A stretch of DNA of 11,387 bases, taken from assembly GCA_001701295.1 (NCBI GenBank), contig DAAV01000066.1, positions 892 through 12,278 on the forward strand, read 5' to 3'. The notes below the pieces were generated by a model. The model searched no databases. It was given only the letters and a program-made list of their open reading frames with translations, and was not told the DNA's origin. Of the stretch, positions 1 through 7,203 are shown in pieces (positions within the stretch are counted from its first letter, which is position 1; each line of letters starts with the position of its first letter). This DNA comes from Bacteroidales bacterium H10 (GTDB taxonomy: Bacteria > Bacteroidota > Bacteroidia > Bacteroidales > Muribaculaceae). The position numbers were made by a program, and so were the translations under genes.

Positions 1-823
1 GTGAAATAAAATGTGTAAGGCTGTTATAGCCCGACTCGTAGGCGACCTGTGAAATCGTCATTTCCGAATAGGCAAGCAACTTGCAGGCGTGTTCTATTCT
101 TATTTCAGCAAGACATTGGAAAATGCTTTTGTCGGTGCGTTTCTTGAAGTAACGACAGAGCGCAGACTGGTTTTGCTTAACATATGCGGCAATGTCTGAC
201 AGGGAAATAGAATCTTTGAAATGATTGTACAAGTAGGCATACACTTTATTAACGGGTTCATTTACGTCAGATATGCAGTTGGAACTGTTGTATGCCGTGT
301 CTGACAACAGTTCGGTGTGGCTACAACGGCACAGTCTGTCCAGCATACGGAGCAGACAGATGATGCGTGCGGTGTATTCCGAACTGTCCAATTCGCCAAG
401 CATCTCCAATATATCTTCGTACACACTTTCGTCGTAGAAACGCACTCCATACTGACTTTTTTTCAGCAACTTGTGTATTGGACGGTAGTCTGGAAGGTCG
501 TGCATATATGCAGGAAACAGATCTGGGAGAAACTGAATCGCCTCGCCTGCACATGGCTCATATTTTGCACCATTGTCGAATGTGGCAGGTGATAGTTTGG
601 AACCGCACAGATGCAGGTGGGGGACATTGCTCCCGATGAGCGCGACATCGCCGGCGCGGAACTCAGATACGCCTTCACCCACGAACTGCTTTCCGCCCCC
701 TTTTGTAAACAGCATGATTTCAAACTCCATGTGTTTGTGAAGTGGAAGCACAAACTGTGGATAGGATATGTGGCTACACTGCGTAGCCATACCGTGTATG
801 ATCTTGCGTTCTAATACAGCCAT
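1..823 (-). CDS. AraC-family transcriptional regulator (3' end beyond the window)
   Basis: The frame is open from the ATG at 823 to the left edge, giving 274 codons without a stop; the family is usually about 280-300 residues, so only the last few are missing. The N-terminal half is a cupin-like sensor domain (PLHKHMEFE near residue 30, FRAGDVALIGSNVPH near 65), the arrangement of sugar- or small-molecule-sensing AraC proteins. The C-terminal part has the two helix-turn-helix units: SLSDIAAYVKQNQSALCRYFKK, then an EIRIEHACKLL helix and ISQVAYESGYNSLTHF, the classic second HTH. It is divergent from the operon starting at 949 and is its likely activator or repressor; a paired direct repeat lies between them. 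The family and role are certain from the HTH; the ligand is unknown. Confidence 0.93.
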   Translation of the reverse strand, partial: MAVLERKIIHGMATQCSHISYPQFVLPLHKHMEFEIMLFTKGGGKQFVGEGVSEFRAGDVALIGSNVPHLHLCGSKLSPATFDNGAKYEPCAGEAIQFLPDLFPAYMHDLPDYRPIHKLLKKSQYGVRFYDESVYEDILEMLGELDSSEYTARIICLLRMLDRLCRCSHTELLSDTAYNSSNCISDVNEPVNKVYAYLYNHFKDSISLSDIAAYVKQNQSALCRYFKKRTDKSIFQCLAEIRIEHACKLLAYSEMTISQVAYESGYNSLTHFIS

Positions 824-842
824 AATCAAACTTTCTATTGAG

Positions 843-879
843 CTGCAAATATAACGAATAAAACTGCAAATATTATGAA
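843..879. promoter_or_regulatory. Probable AraC-type operator: two direct repeats 21 bp apart
   Basis: CTGCAAATAT occurs at 843-852 and again at 864-873. Extending each copy to 16 bp (843-858 and 864-879) keeps 14 of 16 bases identical. The period is exactly 21 bp, two DNA turns, which is the spacing of the half-sites bound by the two HTHs of AraC-family dimers. The right copy ends where the -33 region of the operon promoter should lie, the class II activator position. An imperfect inverted pair, ATTGAGYTGYA, flanks it at 837-847 and, on the other strand, 892-882. Alternative: because ATATTTGCAG on the minus strand resembles a Bacteroidales -7 element, the repeat could partly be a duplicated araC-gene promoter. 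Confidence 0.6.
846..853 (-). promoter_or_regulatory. Candidate -7 element for the AraC-family gene
   Basis: Read on the minus strand this is TATATTTG, matching the Bacteroidales -7 consensus TAnnTTTG, 22 bases before the ATG at 823. No clear TTTG -33 box is seen at the usual distance. It overlaps the left direct repeat, so regulator binding would affect its own promoter, implying autoregulation. Confidence 0.45.
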
Positions 880-901
880 AGTACAACTCAATTTTTGGCC
901 G

Positions 902-909
902 TACCTTTG
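902..909 (+). promoter_or_regulatory. Candidate -7 element for the five-gene operon
   Basis: TACCTTTG matches the Bacteroidales TAnnTTTG -7 consensus, with the next bases placing a transcription start near 914-918, about 32 bases before the ATG at 949. There is no convincing TTTG -33 box, which fits a promoter needing an activator, and the direct repeats end just where that box would be. Confidence 0.55.
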
Positions 910-948
910 CAATGTCAAAATAAAAACAATAGCAGAATCTGTAAAAAT

Positions 949-1749
949 ATGGAAAAACGAGCTATAAAATTGATTGCAGCGGATATGGATGGAACCCTTT
1001 TGGACTCGAAAGGGAGACTGAATCCGGAATTCTTTTCCGTGTTTGAGAGTCTGAAAGAAAAAGGGGTCATGTTTGTTGCAGCAAGCGGCAGGCAATACTA
1101 TAACCTGCTGAAACTTTTCAACAGGGTAAAGGACGACATTATGTTTGTTGCGGAAAATGGCACATATGTAGTTTTTAGGTCTCAGGAATTACTGGTTGTC
1201 GATATCCCCGTGAATGAAGCACATAAAGTCATTCGTGAGGTCAGAGGTATCGAGGGAGCATTTCCGGTGTTGTGCGGCAAAGGTAAAGCATATATAGAAA
1301 ACGACATGCCGGAATTTGTAAAACAAGCCCGCACTTATTACGAAAGATGTGACTTGGTTCCTGACCTTTTGGAGATTACAGATGATAGGTTTCTTAAAAT
1401 CGCCGTATATGACTTTGGCGGTTCTTCAATTAACAGTTATCCCGTGCTACAACACTTTAACGATTCTCTTAAAGTTGTTGTGTCCGGTCAGAATTGGCTT
1501 GATGTAAGTCATCAGGAAGCCAATAAGGGCAACGCGTTAATATTCCTTCAGAACTACATGTCGGTAAAAGCTGATGAGTGCATGGCTTTCGGTGACCAGA
1601 TGAACGATGCGGAAATGCTTCAGGCTGTATCCAACAGTTATGCGATGGCAAATTCAGCGGAAGAATTAAAATGTTTCGCACGTTATATAGCACCTTCCAA
1701 TGATGACAATGGAGTATTGCGCACAATCAGGAATTTCATTCTAAAATAA
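949..1749 (+). CDS. Cof-type HAD-superfamily phosphatase
   Basis: The 266-residue product has all four HAD motifs: DMDGTLLD with nucleophile D12 and general acid D14, Ser46 in AASGR, Lys193 in ANKG, and GDQMND with D216 and D220 for Mg2+. The long stretch between motifs II and III is the C2-type cap of the Cof subfamily, cytoplasmic enzymes that remove phosphate from sugar phosphates, nucleotides, FMN or PLP. The start at 949 was chosen over an upstream in-frame ATG at 895 because it lies after the promoter and begins right before the first motif. It is the first gene of the operon, 7 bases before the VOC gene. Some Cof phosphatases act in riboflavin synthesis, so a link to the RibB domain two genes on is possible, but the substrate cannot be told from sequence. 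Confidence 0.93.
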   Translation: MEKRAIKLIAADMDGTLLDSKGRLNPEFFSVFESLKEKGVMFVAASGRQYYNLLKLFNRVKDDIMFVAENGTYVVFRSQELLVVDIPVNEAHKVIREVRGIEGAFPVLCGKGKAYIENDMPEFVKQARTYYERCDLVPDLLEITDDRFLKIAVYDFGGSSINSYPVLQHFNDSLKVVVSGQNWLDVSHQEANKGNALIFLQNYMSVKADECMAFGDQMNDAEMLQAVSNSYAMANSAEELKCFARYIAPSNDDNGVLRTIRNFILK

Positions 1750-1756
1750 TGCCACT

Positions 1757-2161
1757 ATGGATATAAGAACAAAAATTACAGGAATTCAACATGTAGGGGT
1801 ACCAACAGATGATATTCAGAAAAGTATTCTGTTTTATAAAGGGTTAGGATTTGGAATCGTATGGCAGACCATCAATGAACAGGATGGAACATCAGTAGTT
1901 TTCCTTCAGTTGGGAAATCTCATCATGGAAGTTTATGAAAACAAACAAGCCTCAATGAAATCCGGGGCAATAGACCACATAGCATTAAATGTGACAGATA
2001 TCGATGCGGTGTTTTCCAAGATTAAGGAACTGGGTTACGAAATGTTGGATGACAATATCCGATTCCTGCCTTTCTGGGAATATGGTGTCCGATTTTTTAC
2101 CATCATCGGACCCAATAAGGAAAAAATCGAATTCTGTGAGAAACAAATAACGGCCAAATGA
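1757..2161 (+). CDS. VOC-fold (glyoxalase/dioxygenase superfamily) protein
   Basis: The 134-residue product has the two paired beta-alpha-beta-beta-beta modules of the vicinal oxygen chelate fold. Candidate metal ligands sit in the usual places: H12 (QHVGV) and E58 (IMEVYE) in the first half, H74 (IDHIAL) and E125 (KIEFCE) in the second. Members are glyoxalase I, methylmalonyl-CoA epimerase, ring-cleaving dioxygenases and metal-dependent isomerases. The length and H-E-H-E pattern fit a glyoxalase or epimerase-like enzyme rather than an extradiol dioxygenase. It starts 7 bases after the HAD gene, and its TGA overlaps the next ATG (ATGA), so translation is probably coupled to the RibB-AroE fusion. 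Substrate unknown. Confidence 0.88.
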   Translation: MDIRTKITGIQHVGVPTDDIQKSILFYKGLGFGIVWQTINEQDGTSVVFLQLGNLIMEVYENKQASMKSGAIDHIALNVTDIDAVFSKIKELGYEMLDDNIRFLPFWEYGVRFFTIIGPNKEKIEFCEKQITAK

Positions 2162-3654
2162 ATAAAATAATGGAACATGATAATTTGTTGGCGGTATTTG
2201 GAGACAGTACCGCAAGAGTGAAAAATGCAATTTCGGCTATTAAAGCCGGAAAGGGTGTCTTGTTAGTCGATGATGAGGACAGGGAGAATGAAGGCGATCT
2301 AATTTTTCCGGCACAGACCATATCAGAAAAGGATATGGCCTGCATGATCCGCCATTGCAGCGGTATAGTATGCCTGTGCATTACTCAGGAAAAAGCGGAA
2401 GAACTTAATCTGCCGCTTATGGTAGAGCATAACACCAGCACATACGGTACTGCCTTCACCATTTCCATCGAAGCCGCCGAAGGAGTGACAACCGGGGTAT
2501 CGGCCGCAGACCGTGTCAAGACGATAAAAGCCGCTATCGCGGAAAAAGCTACGCCTCAATCGCTCCATAGTCCGGGACACGTATTCCCGTTGATTGCCCG
2601 TCCGGGAGGAGTCAAGGAAAGGGAAGGACATACCGAGGGAAGCGTGGAACTCATGAAATTGGCCGGTCTCCAGCCTTACGCGGTGTTGTGTGAACTGACC
2701 AATGACGATGGCACAATGGCAAAGCTGCCCGAAATAATTGAATTTAGCAAACTTTATAATTATCCCGTCATGAGTATCAACGATTTGAAAAATTACAATC
2801 CAGCCCCCGACTTCCTTCCGGGACTGGTAGGCTCTTTCGCAAAGCCTGCGGCAGAAAACCCGACAGTGTCAATTATGGAAGCAGCATTCCGCCACCACAA
2901 AATGCACTACCGTTACATCAATTGCGAGGTTGGTCCCGAAAAACTTGAAGCTGCTGTGGCAGGAGCAAAGGCGATGGGTTGGAGAGGCTTTAACTGCTCC
3001 ATTCCGAACAAAGTGGAGGTCATCAAATACCTTGATGAAATAGGCGAGTCTGCCAAGATTATCGGTGCGGTCAATACGGTCATCATCGAAAAAAACGGAA
3101 AAACACGTGGAGAGAACACTGATGGCAAGGGCTTTGTAAAGGCCATATCGGAAGTGACATCCGTGCAGGGAAAGAAACTGGTTGTGTTCGGTGCTGGCGG
3201 GGCGTCTCGCGCCATCTGTGTTGAGATGGCACTGGCCGGAGCTTCGGAAATAACAGTCGTAAATATTTCTGAAGACGGACAGATTTTGGTTGATATGCTC
3301 AACCAACACACGCCGACAAGTGCTTCATTTGTCTTATGGGACCACATTTTCAACATTCCGGCAGATACGGACATAGTAATCAACGCAACATCCGTAGGTC
3401 TGTATCCTAATGTGGAGCAGCGACTGAATATCAATGCGGACACATTAAAGCCGCATATGGTGGTTGCCGACTGCATCCCTAATCCCGCCTACACGCATTT
3501 CGTCAAGGATGCCATAAGCAAAGGATGCCGGCATGTCTTGCCCGGCATGAATATGCTTGTCAATCAAGCAGTAATAGCCCTCAAATACTGGACGGGCAAC
3601 GATGTGGATGCCGACATCATGCGGCAGGAATTAACGCGCGTTCTCGGACTATAA
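2158..3654 (+). CDS. Fusion of DHBP synthase (RibB) and a shikimate-dehydrogenase-like (AroE) domain
   Basis: One uninterrupted 498-residue frame. Residues about 20-212 are a full RibB domain, which turns ribulose 5-phosphate into 3,4-dihydroxy-2-butanone 4-phosphate and formate: the acidic metal/substrate loop [10 protein letters not shown] (38-47), RHCSG (65-69), the HNTSTYGT loop, H158 in GHTE and E179 in CELTNDDG are kept. After a short linker, residues about 222-498 are an AroE-like oxidoreductase: catalytic K285 (SIPNK) and D322 (ENTDGKGF), GAVNT (303-307), glycine-rich [10 protein letters not shown] (343-352), NATSVG (409-414) and MLVNQA near the end. Two features differ from biosynthetic AroE: the SxS shikimate-carboxylate motif reads N-P-T (234-236), and the NRT-type NADP motif reads N-I-S (369-371). 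Riboflavin enzymes are usually fused as RibB-RibA, so this is probably a catabolic or specialised paralogue. No sign of a frameshift joining two genes. Confidence 0.9.
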   Translation: MNKIMEHDNLLAVFGDSTARVKNAISAIKAGKGVLLVDDEDRENEGDLIFPAQTISEKDMACMIRHCSGIVCLCITQEKAEELNLPLMVEHNTSTYGTAFTISIEAAEGVTTGVSAADRVKTIKAAIAEKATPQSLHSPGHVFPLIARPGGVKEREGHTEGSVELMKLAGLQPYAVLCELTNDDGTMAKLPEIIEFSKLYNYPVMSINDLKNYNPAPDFLPGLVGSFAKPAAENPTVSIMEAAFRHHKMHYRYINCEVGPEKLEAAVAGAKAMGWRGFNCSIPNKVEVIKYLDEIGESAKIIGAVNTVIIEKNGKTRGENTDGKGFVKAISEVTSVQGKKLVVFGAGGASRAICVEMALAGASEITVVNISEDGQILVDMLNQHTPTSASFVLWDHIFNIPADTDIVINATSVGLYPNVEQRLNINADTLKPHMVVADCIPNPAYTHFVKDAISKGCRHVLPGMNMLVNQAVIALKYWTGNDVDADIMRQELTRVLGL

Positions 3655-3668
3655 AAACACATGATATA

Positions 3669-4421
3669 ATGGATCTTTCAATGTGGATTCAATCCCCCAT
3701 ACAGTGGGGGATACTCTTTTTGTCTGCCTTCATAATTGGCATGTCCAAAACCGGCATACAAGGATTAAGTCTCATATCAGTTCCTCTTATGGCTCTTGCT
3801 TTCGGAGCAAAACCTTCGACCGGATTGATTTTGCCAATCTTATGTGCGGCTGATTTAATCGCGGTACTTTATTACCGACGCAAAGCAGAATGGAAATACG
3901 TTTTCAAACTGCTTCCAGCTGCTTTGGCAGGATTTGTCGTGGCTTTGTTTGTAGATAAGATTGTTCCTCCTACTGAGTTTAAGCACCTTATGGGAGGCTG
4001 TCTTGCCGCAATCATGCTCGTTATGCTCTGGACAGACCGGAAAGGGAAAGAAAACAGCCTGTCTTCGTACTGGTGGTTCAGTCCGCTTTTCGGACTTATG
4101 GGCGGTTTCACTACGATGATAGGCAACGCCGCAGGTCCGGTAATGGCTATTTATCTACTGTCGATAAGGATGCCGAAATATAGTTTTGTCGGCACAAACG
4201 CATGGTTCTTCCTTGTAATCAACTATTTGAAAATTCCGGTACAGATACTTGCATGGGATAATATCACAATCTGGTCTCTGGTGCTGGATGTCTATACCAT
4301 CCCGTTTGTTTTGTTGGGTGGTGTCGCGGGCATACTTTTGGTAAAACGATTGCCGGAAAAGGGATTCCGCAATGCTACGACTGCCGCAACGGGGTTGTCG
4401 GTACTTATGTTGCTTGCATGA
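3669..4421 (+). CDS. TauE/SafE-family membrane permease
   Basis: The 250-residue product is strongly hydrophobic with about eight membrane segments in two halves and carries family motifs GMSKTG (24-29) in the first half and GNAAGP (152-157) in the second, which face each other in the inverted-repeat fold. Family members move sulfite, sulfonates, thiosulfate and some organic anions across the inner membrane, usually as exporters. The start at 3669 was chosen because it begins right before the first membrane helix and leaves a 14-base gap to the fusion gene; an upstream in-frame ATG at 3525 would overlap the fusion gene by over 100 bases. As the only transporter of the operon it probably imports the substrate or exports an anionic end product. 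Confidence 0.9.
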   Translation: MDLSMWIQSPIQWGILFLSAFIIGMSKTGIQGLSLISVPLMALAFGAKPSTGLILPILCAADLIAVLYYRRKAEWKYVFKLLPAALAGFVVALFVDKIVPPTEFKHLMGGCLAAIMLVMLWTDRKGKENSLSSYWWFSPLFGLMGGFTTMIGNAAGPVMAIYLLSIRMPKYSFVGTNAWFFLVINYLKIPVQILAWDNITIWSLVLDVYTIPFVLLGGVAGILLVKRLPEKGFRNATTAATGLSVLMLLA

Positions 4422-4442
4422 ATTAAAAAATAAATCAGAAAT

Positions 4443-5471
4443 ATGGAATATCGTAAATTAAACGGTTCGGGATTCTATGTCCCGGCTTTGACTTTGGGAA
4501 CAGGAACATTCGGCGGCTCTCACGGCTTCGAGGGCTGGGGACACACGGGAGTGGAGGAAGCCACCCGTATGATTGATATGTGTCTGGATGCTGGACTTAA
4601 TATGTTTGATACAGCAGATATATACTCACGCGGACTTTCCGAAGAAATATTGGGCAAGGCGATTGCCGGAAAGCGTAACAGGGCGCTCATAGCCACCAAA
4701 GGGACATTCTCCATGGGAAACAGCCGTAACGAGGAAGGCGCATCGCGTTTCCATCTGATAGAAGCATGTGAGGCGAGTCTGCGCCGTCTCAATACAGATC
4801 ATATAGACCTTTATTACATACACGGCTTCGATGCGAATACTCCTGTGGAGGAAACCTTACGGGCATTGGAAGATATGATAACAAGCGGGAAAATCCGTTA
4901 TATCGGCTGTTCCAATTTTGCAGGTTGGCAGTTGATGAAGTCGCTATCAGTGTCGGAACGTCGCGGATGGAGTCGTTATGTGGCACATCAGGTCTATTAT
5001 TCTTTGCTCAATCGAGACTTTGAATGGGAACTGATGCCGCTTGGTATTGATCAACAGATAGGCACGGTTGTATGGAGTCCGCTTGCCGCCGGGCGTCTTG
5101 GTGGCCGCTACCGCAGGAACAATCCCGTGCCGCAAAACGGAAGAGTGGCACGTGGCGGTGCACCTGTAAGAGATAACGTTGTCTCCTACGACCGCCTGTA
5201 TAACATAATTGATGTATTAGACGAACTGGCAGTGGAAACTGGAAAGACCGTGGCTCAAGTAGCTTTGAACTGGTTGCTGCAACGCCCTACGGTATGCAGC
5301 CTCGTCATCGGAGCCAGCTCTGAAGAACAACTCCGCCAAAACCTCGGTGCGGTGGACTGGAAACTTACGGCAGAACAAATCCAGCGTCTTGATGTTGTCA
5401 GCAAGACGTCCAAACCCTATCCCTACTGGCATCATGACCAACGCCCGGAGTTGTCGTCACAAATATTTTAA
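4443..5471 (+). CDS. Aldo/keto reductase
   Basis: The 342-residue product is a TIM-barrel NAD(P)H-dependent oxidoreductase with the full catalytic tetrad: D56 (FDTADIY), Y61, K86 (ATKG) and H127 (YYIHGFD). The C-terminal part has GCSNF (155-159), the WSPLAAG loop (211-217) and SLVIGASSEEQL (286-297), the cofactor-binding region. Length and motifs match the YdjG/Tas-like bacterial AKRs that reduce aldehydes or oxidise sugars. It starts 21 bases after the permease gene and closes the operon; no clear rho-independent terminator follows. With the AroE-like domain it gives the operon two pyridine-nucleotide oxidoreductases, suggesting an oxidation/reduction pair on a polyol or ketose. Substrate not identifiable. 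Confidence 0.93.
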   Translation: MEYRKLNGSGFYVPALTLGTGTFGGSHGFEGWGHTGVEEATRMIDMCLDAGLNMFDTADIYSRGLSEEILGKAIAGKRNRALIATKGTFSMGNSRNEEGASRFHLIEACEASLRRLNTDHIDLYYIHGFDANTPVEETLRALEDMITSGKIRYIGCSNFAGWQLMKSLSVSERRGWSRYVAHQVYYSLLNRDFEWELMPLGIDQQIGTVVWSPLAAGRLGGRYRRNNPVPQNGRVARGGAPVRDNVVSYDRLYNIIDVLDELAVETGKTVAQVALNWLLQRPTVCSLVIGASSEEQLRQNLGAVDWKLTAEQIQRLDVVSKTSKPYPYWHHDQRPELSSQIF

Positions 5472-5656
5472 GGTTGCTAAGTACTTATTTGTAAGATTAA
5501 GTAGAATGTATCATAAATACGACTGAAACAAATGTCTTTCTGTATGTCGGTGTTTGACACCAGAACACTATCATCAATATAATAGCTATCTACAATCTCT
5601 AATCTGAGCTTATGATAGGATTAAAACACTTTATATTTCAAGAAGTAATAAATACA
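5472..5656. other. Intergenic stretch between the metabolic operon and the regulator gene
   Basis: An AT-rich 185-base stretch with no supported gene. It holds a perfect inverted repeat GGTGT-TTG-ACACC at 5549-5561 without a following T-run, so it looks more like an operator or a weak stem than a terminator. No clear TAnnTTTG element was found for the downstream regulator; TATATTTC near 5632 is a poor match. The border between the metabolic locus and the mobile element may lie here. Confidence 0.5.
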
Positions 5657-6910
5657 ATGAAAGTAATGATTGTGGATGCCTCCGAATCCGACCGTCGGCT
5701 TATGTCGGGCTTGCTTGTCAAGCACGGCTATGAGCCGATTGTTGTCGAGAATATGGAGGCTGCAAAGGAAGAGGTGGCAAAACTGCCACCCGGTGCGGTC
5801 GTGGTTACGGCGATGAAATTCGCCCACGGCACCGCGCAAGAGTTAATCAACTGGCAAAAGCAAGAGGGATATAAATTCCCGGTTATTGCCGTAGTGGACA
5901 ATCTGAACGCCGTGGATCTTCTCTCGGTGATGCGCGACGGCGGAGCCGTGGATGTGGTGCAGCGTCCGGCGATTGACAAGCAGCTCGTCGAGACGGTCGG
6001 CAGGTATGCCAGACCCGAAAACGCCGTGCTTGTCCTCGATGACAGCCTGATACCCCGCAGGAGCGACACTTTCAGACGCATCGAGGAAACGGTGCGGAAC
6101 ATCGCCGCCACCAACGCCAACGTGATAGTGTTCGGCGAGAGTGGCACGGGGAAGGAACAGATAGCGCGCCAGATTTATCTAAACAGTTCAAGAACCGAAA
6201 GCCCCTGCATCGTGCTTGATGCCGGAAGTGCCGCCCTTGTCGGGAACCACAACCCGAAATCTGAACAGAGCGAGATATATAACCGCATCAAGGGTTATTT
6301 CGGCAAATGCGCCAGAGGCACAATCATAATAAAGAACGTGCATCTGCTCAACTTCGACAAACAGTCGGTGATGCTCCATATCCTCGAAACCGAACATCCC
6401 GATGTGCGCGTCATAGGCACGGCAGACCCCGACCTGCTGGGCATGGTCACGGCAAAGACATTCCGCCCCAACCTCTATTACATATTGAGACAGGCAGAGA
6501 TTGTGATGCCCCCGTTGCGTGAGACGATTGAAGACATAGAGCCGCTTGCCGATTACTTTCTCGGAGAATACTCACAAAAGACAGGCATGGAGAAAAAGAA
6601 GCTCAATCTATCGGCGAGAAAGGCGTTGAGGACATATCCGTGGCCCGGCAACGTGCGTGAGCTGAAGGATGTGATTCTCTTTGCCGCCTTCCACACCAAA
6701 GAGGACACGATAACGAAAGAGGACATCACCTTCTTCCAGTCGGAGCCGGAAGTGCCCGATGTGCTTACCCTCAAAAACGAGGACATCGAGAAAAAGCAGA
6801 TAGCCAAGGCGATTGAACGCTCAAACGGCAATATGTCGGAGGCTGCAAGGATTTTGAAGATAAGCCGTTCAACCCTCAGTTACAAGCTCCGTTTCTACGG
6901 ATTGCGCTGA
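5657..6910 (+). CDS. Degenerate NtrC-type regulator (receiver, AAA+, Fis HTH)
   Basis: The 417-residue product has three parts: receiver-like (1-120), AAA+ (about 135-345) and a Fis-type HTH (about 380-417, AARILKISRSTLSYKLR). Walker A GESGTGKE (160-167) and the WPGNVREL helix (329-336) are typical. Several key residues are gone: the phospho-acceptor Asp is T51, the conserved receiver Lys-Pro is R103-Pro, the Walker B D-E pair reads K226-N227 (GTIIIKNVH), and the GAFTGA sigma-54 contact loop is absent. It therefore probably binds DNA without phosphorylation or sigma-54 remodelling. Relatives such as RteB are regulators on Bacteroides conjugative transposons. The start at 5657 was chosen because MKVMIVDA is the normal receiver start; an in-frame ATG at 5612 adds 15 unrelated residues. 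It is followed by a candidate RNA and the mobilization module, so control of transfer genes is plausible. Confidence 0.88.
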   Translation: MKVMIVDASESDRRLMSGLLVKHGYEPIVVENMEAAKEEVAKLPPGAVVVTAMKFAHGTAQELINWQKQEGYKFPVIAVVDNLNAVDLLSVMRDGGAVDVVQRPAIDKQLVETVGRYARPENAVLVLDDSLIPRRSDTFRRIEETVRNIAATNANVIVFGESGTGKEQIARQIYLNSSRTESPCIVLDAGSAALVGNHNPKSEQSEIYNRIKGYFGKCARGTIIIKNVHLLNFDKQSVMLHILETEHPDVRVIGTADPDLLGMVTAKTFRPNLYYILRQAEIVMPPLRETIEDIEPLADYFLGEYSQKTGMEKKKLNLSARKALRTYPWPGNVRELKDVILFAAFHTKEDTITKEDITFFQSEPEVPDVLTLKNEDIEKKQIAKAIERSNGNMSEAARILKISRSTLSYKLRFYGLR

Positions 6911-6949
6911 AACAGCGACTGAGATAGCCCATAATCCGCCGAAAATCAT

Positions 6950-6957
6950 TATCTTTG
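6950..6957 (+). promoter_or_regulatory. Candidate -7 element of a rightward transcript
   Basis: TATCTTTG is an exact TAnnTTTG match, 40 bases after the regulator stop codon, predicting a start near 6962-6966. No TTTG -33 box is clear. No convincing protein gene follows before the insertion sequence, but a run of hairpins does, so it may drive a non-coding RNA. Confidence 0.5.
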
Positions 6958-6962
6958 TGGCG

Positions 6963-7203
6963 AATTTGGAAATATAGGCGACGGGAGAGCCTGTCGCATA
7001 GAAAATACAGTATAACATAACTTCGCAGAAGTTCTCTTGTAAATCTGGAACATTTATTAATGGAAGAACTGAGGCGATGCTATGCTATGCGTCTGCATAG
7101 CGTGCATCCATTGACCTCTGACTTCCATAGGCAATCCAGAGCCCACAAGAGTAGGAGTGAAAATAGATGCACGCTTTTGTGTCGGGTTGACACGCAGATC
7201 TTA
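6963..7203 (+). ncRNA. Candidate structured RNA between regulator and IS
   Basis: This stretch, preceded by a good -7 element, holds four hairpins: GCGAC/GTCGC (6978-6982 with 6993-6997), AACTTC-GCA-GAAGTT (7019-7033), a two-step stem GATGC/GCATC enclosing GCTATGC/GCATAGC with a GTCT loop (7076-7108), and GTGTC-GGGTT-GACAC (7179-7193). Such density is unusual for plain intergenic DNA. It could be a trans-acting small RNA (small RNAs such as RteR are known on Bacteroides conjugative transposons), a leader or attenuator cut off by the IS, or a cis DNA site. A 51-codon frame starting at 7060 runs through it but has no recognisable features. The 3' end may be disrupted by the IS at 7204. Confidence 0.45.

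Noticed and set aside
262..753. Several 60-96 codon frames on both strands near the left edge
   Set aside because: All are shadows of the AraC-family gene, whose own frame is open from 823 to the window edge.
2913..3476. 187-codon minus-strand frame inside the RibB-AroE gene
   Set aside because: Antisense to a gene with clear catalytic motifs; low-complexity Ser/Thr/Ala-rich translation typical of a shadow.
5549..5561. Inverted repeat after the aldo/keto reductase as a terminator
   Set aside because: Short stem, no T-run, and 77 bases past the stop codon.
7179..7193. GTGTC/GACAC hairpin as a rho-independent terminator
   Set aside because: No T-run on either strand after the stem; the T-run lies before it on the plus strand.
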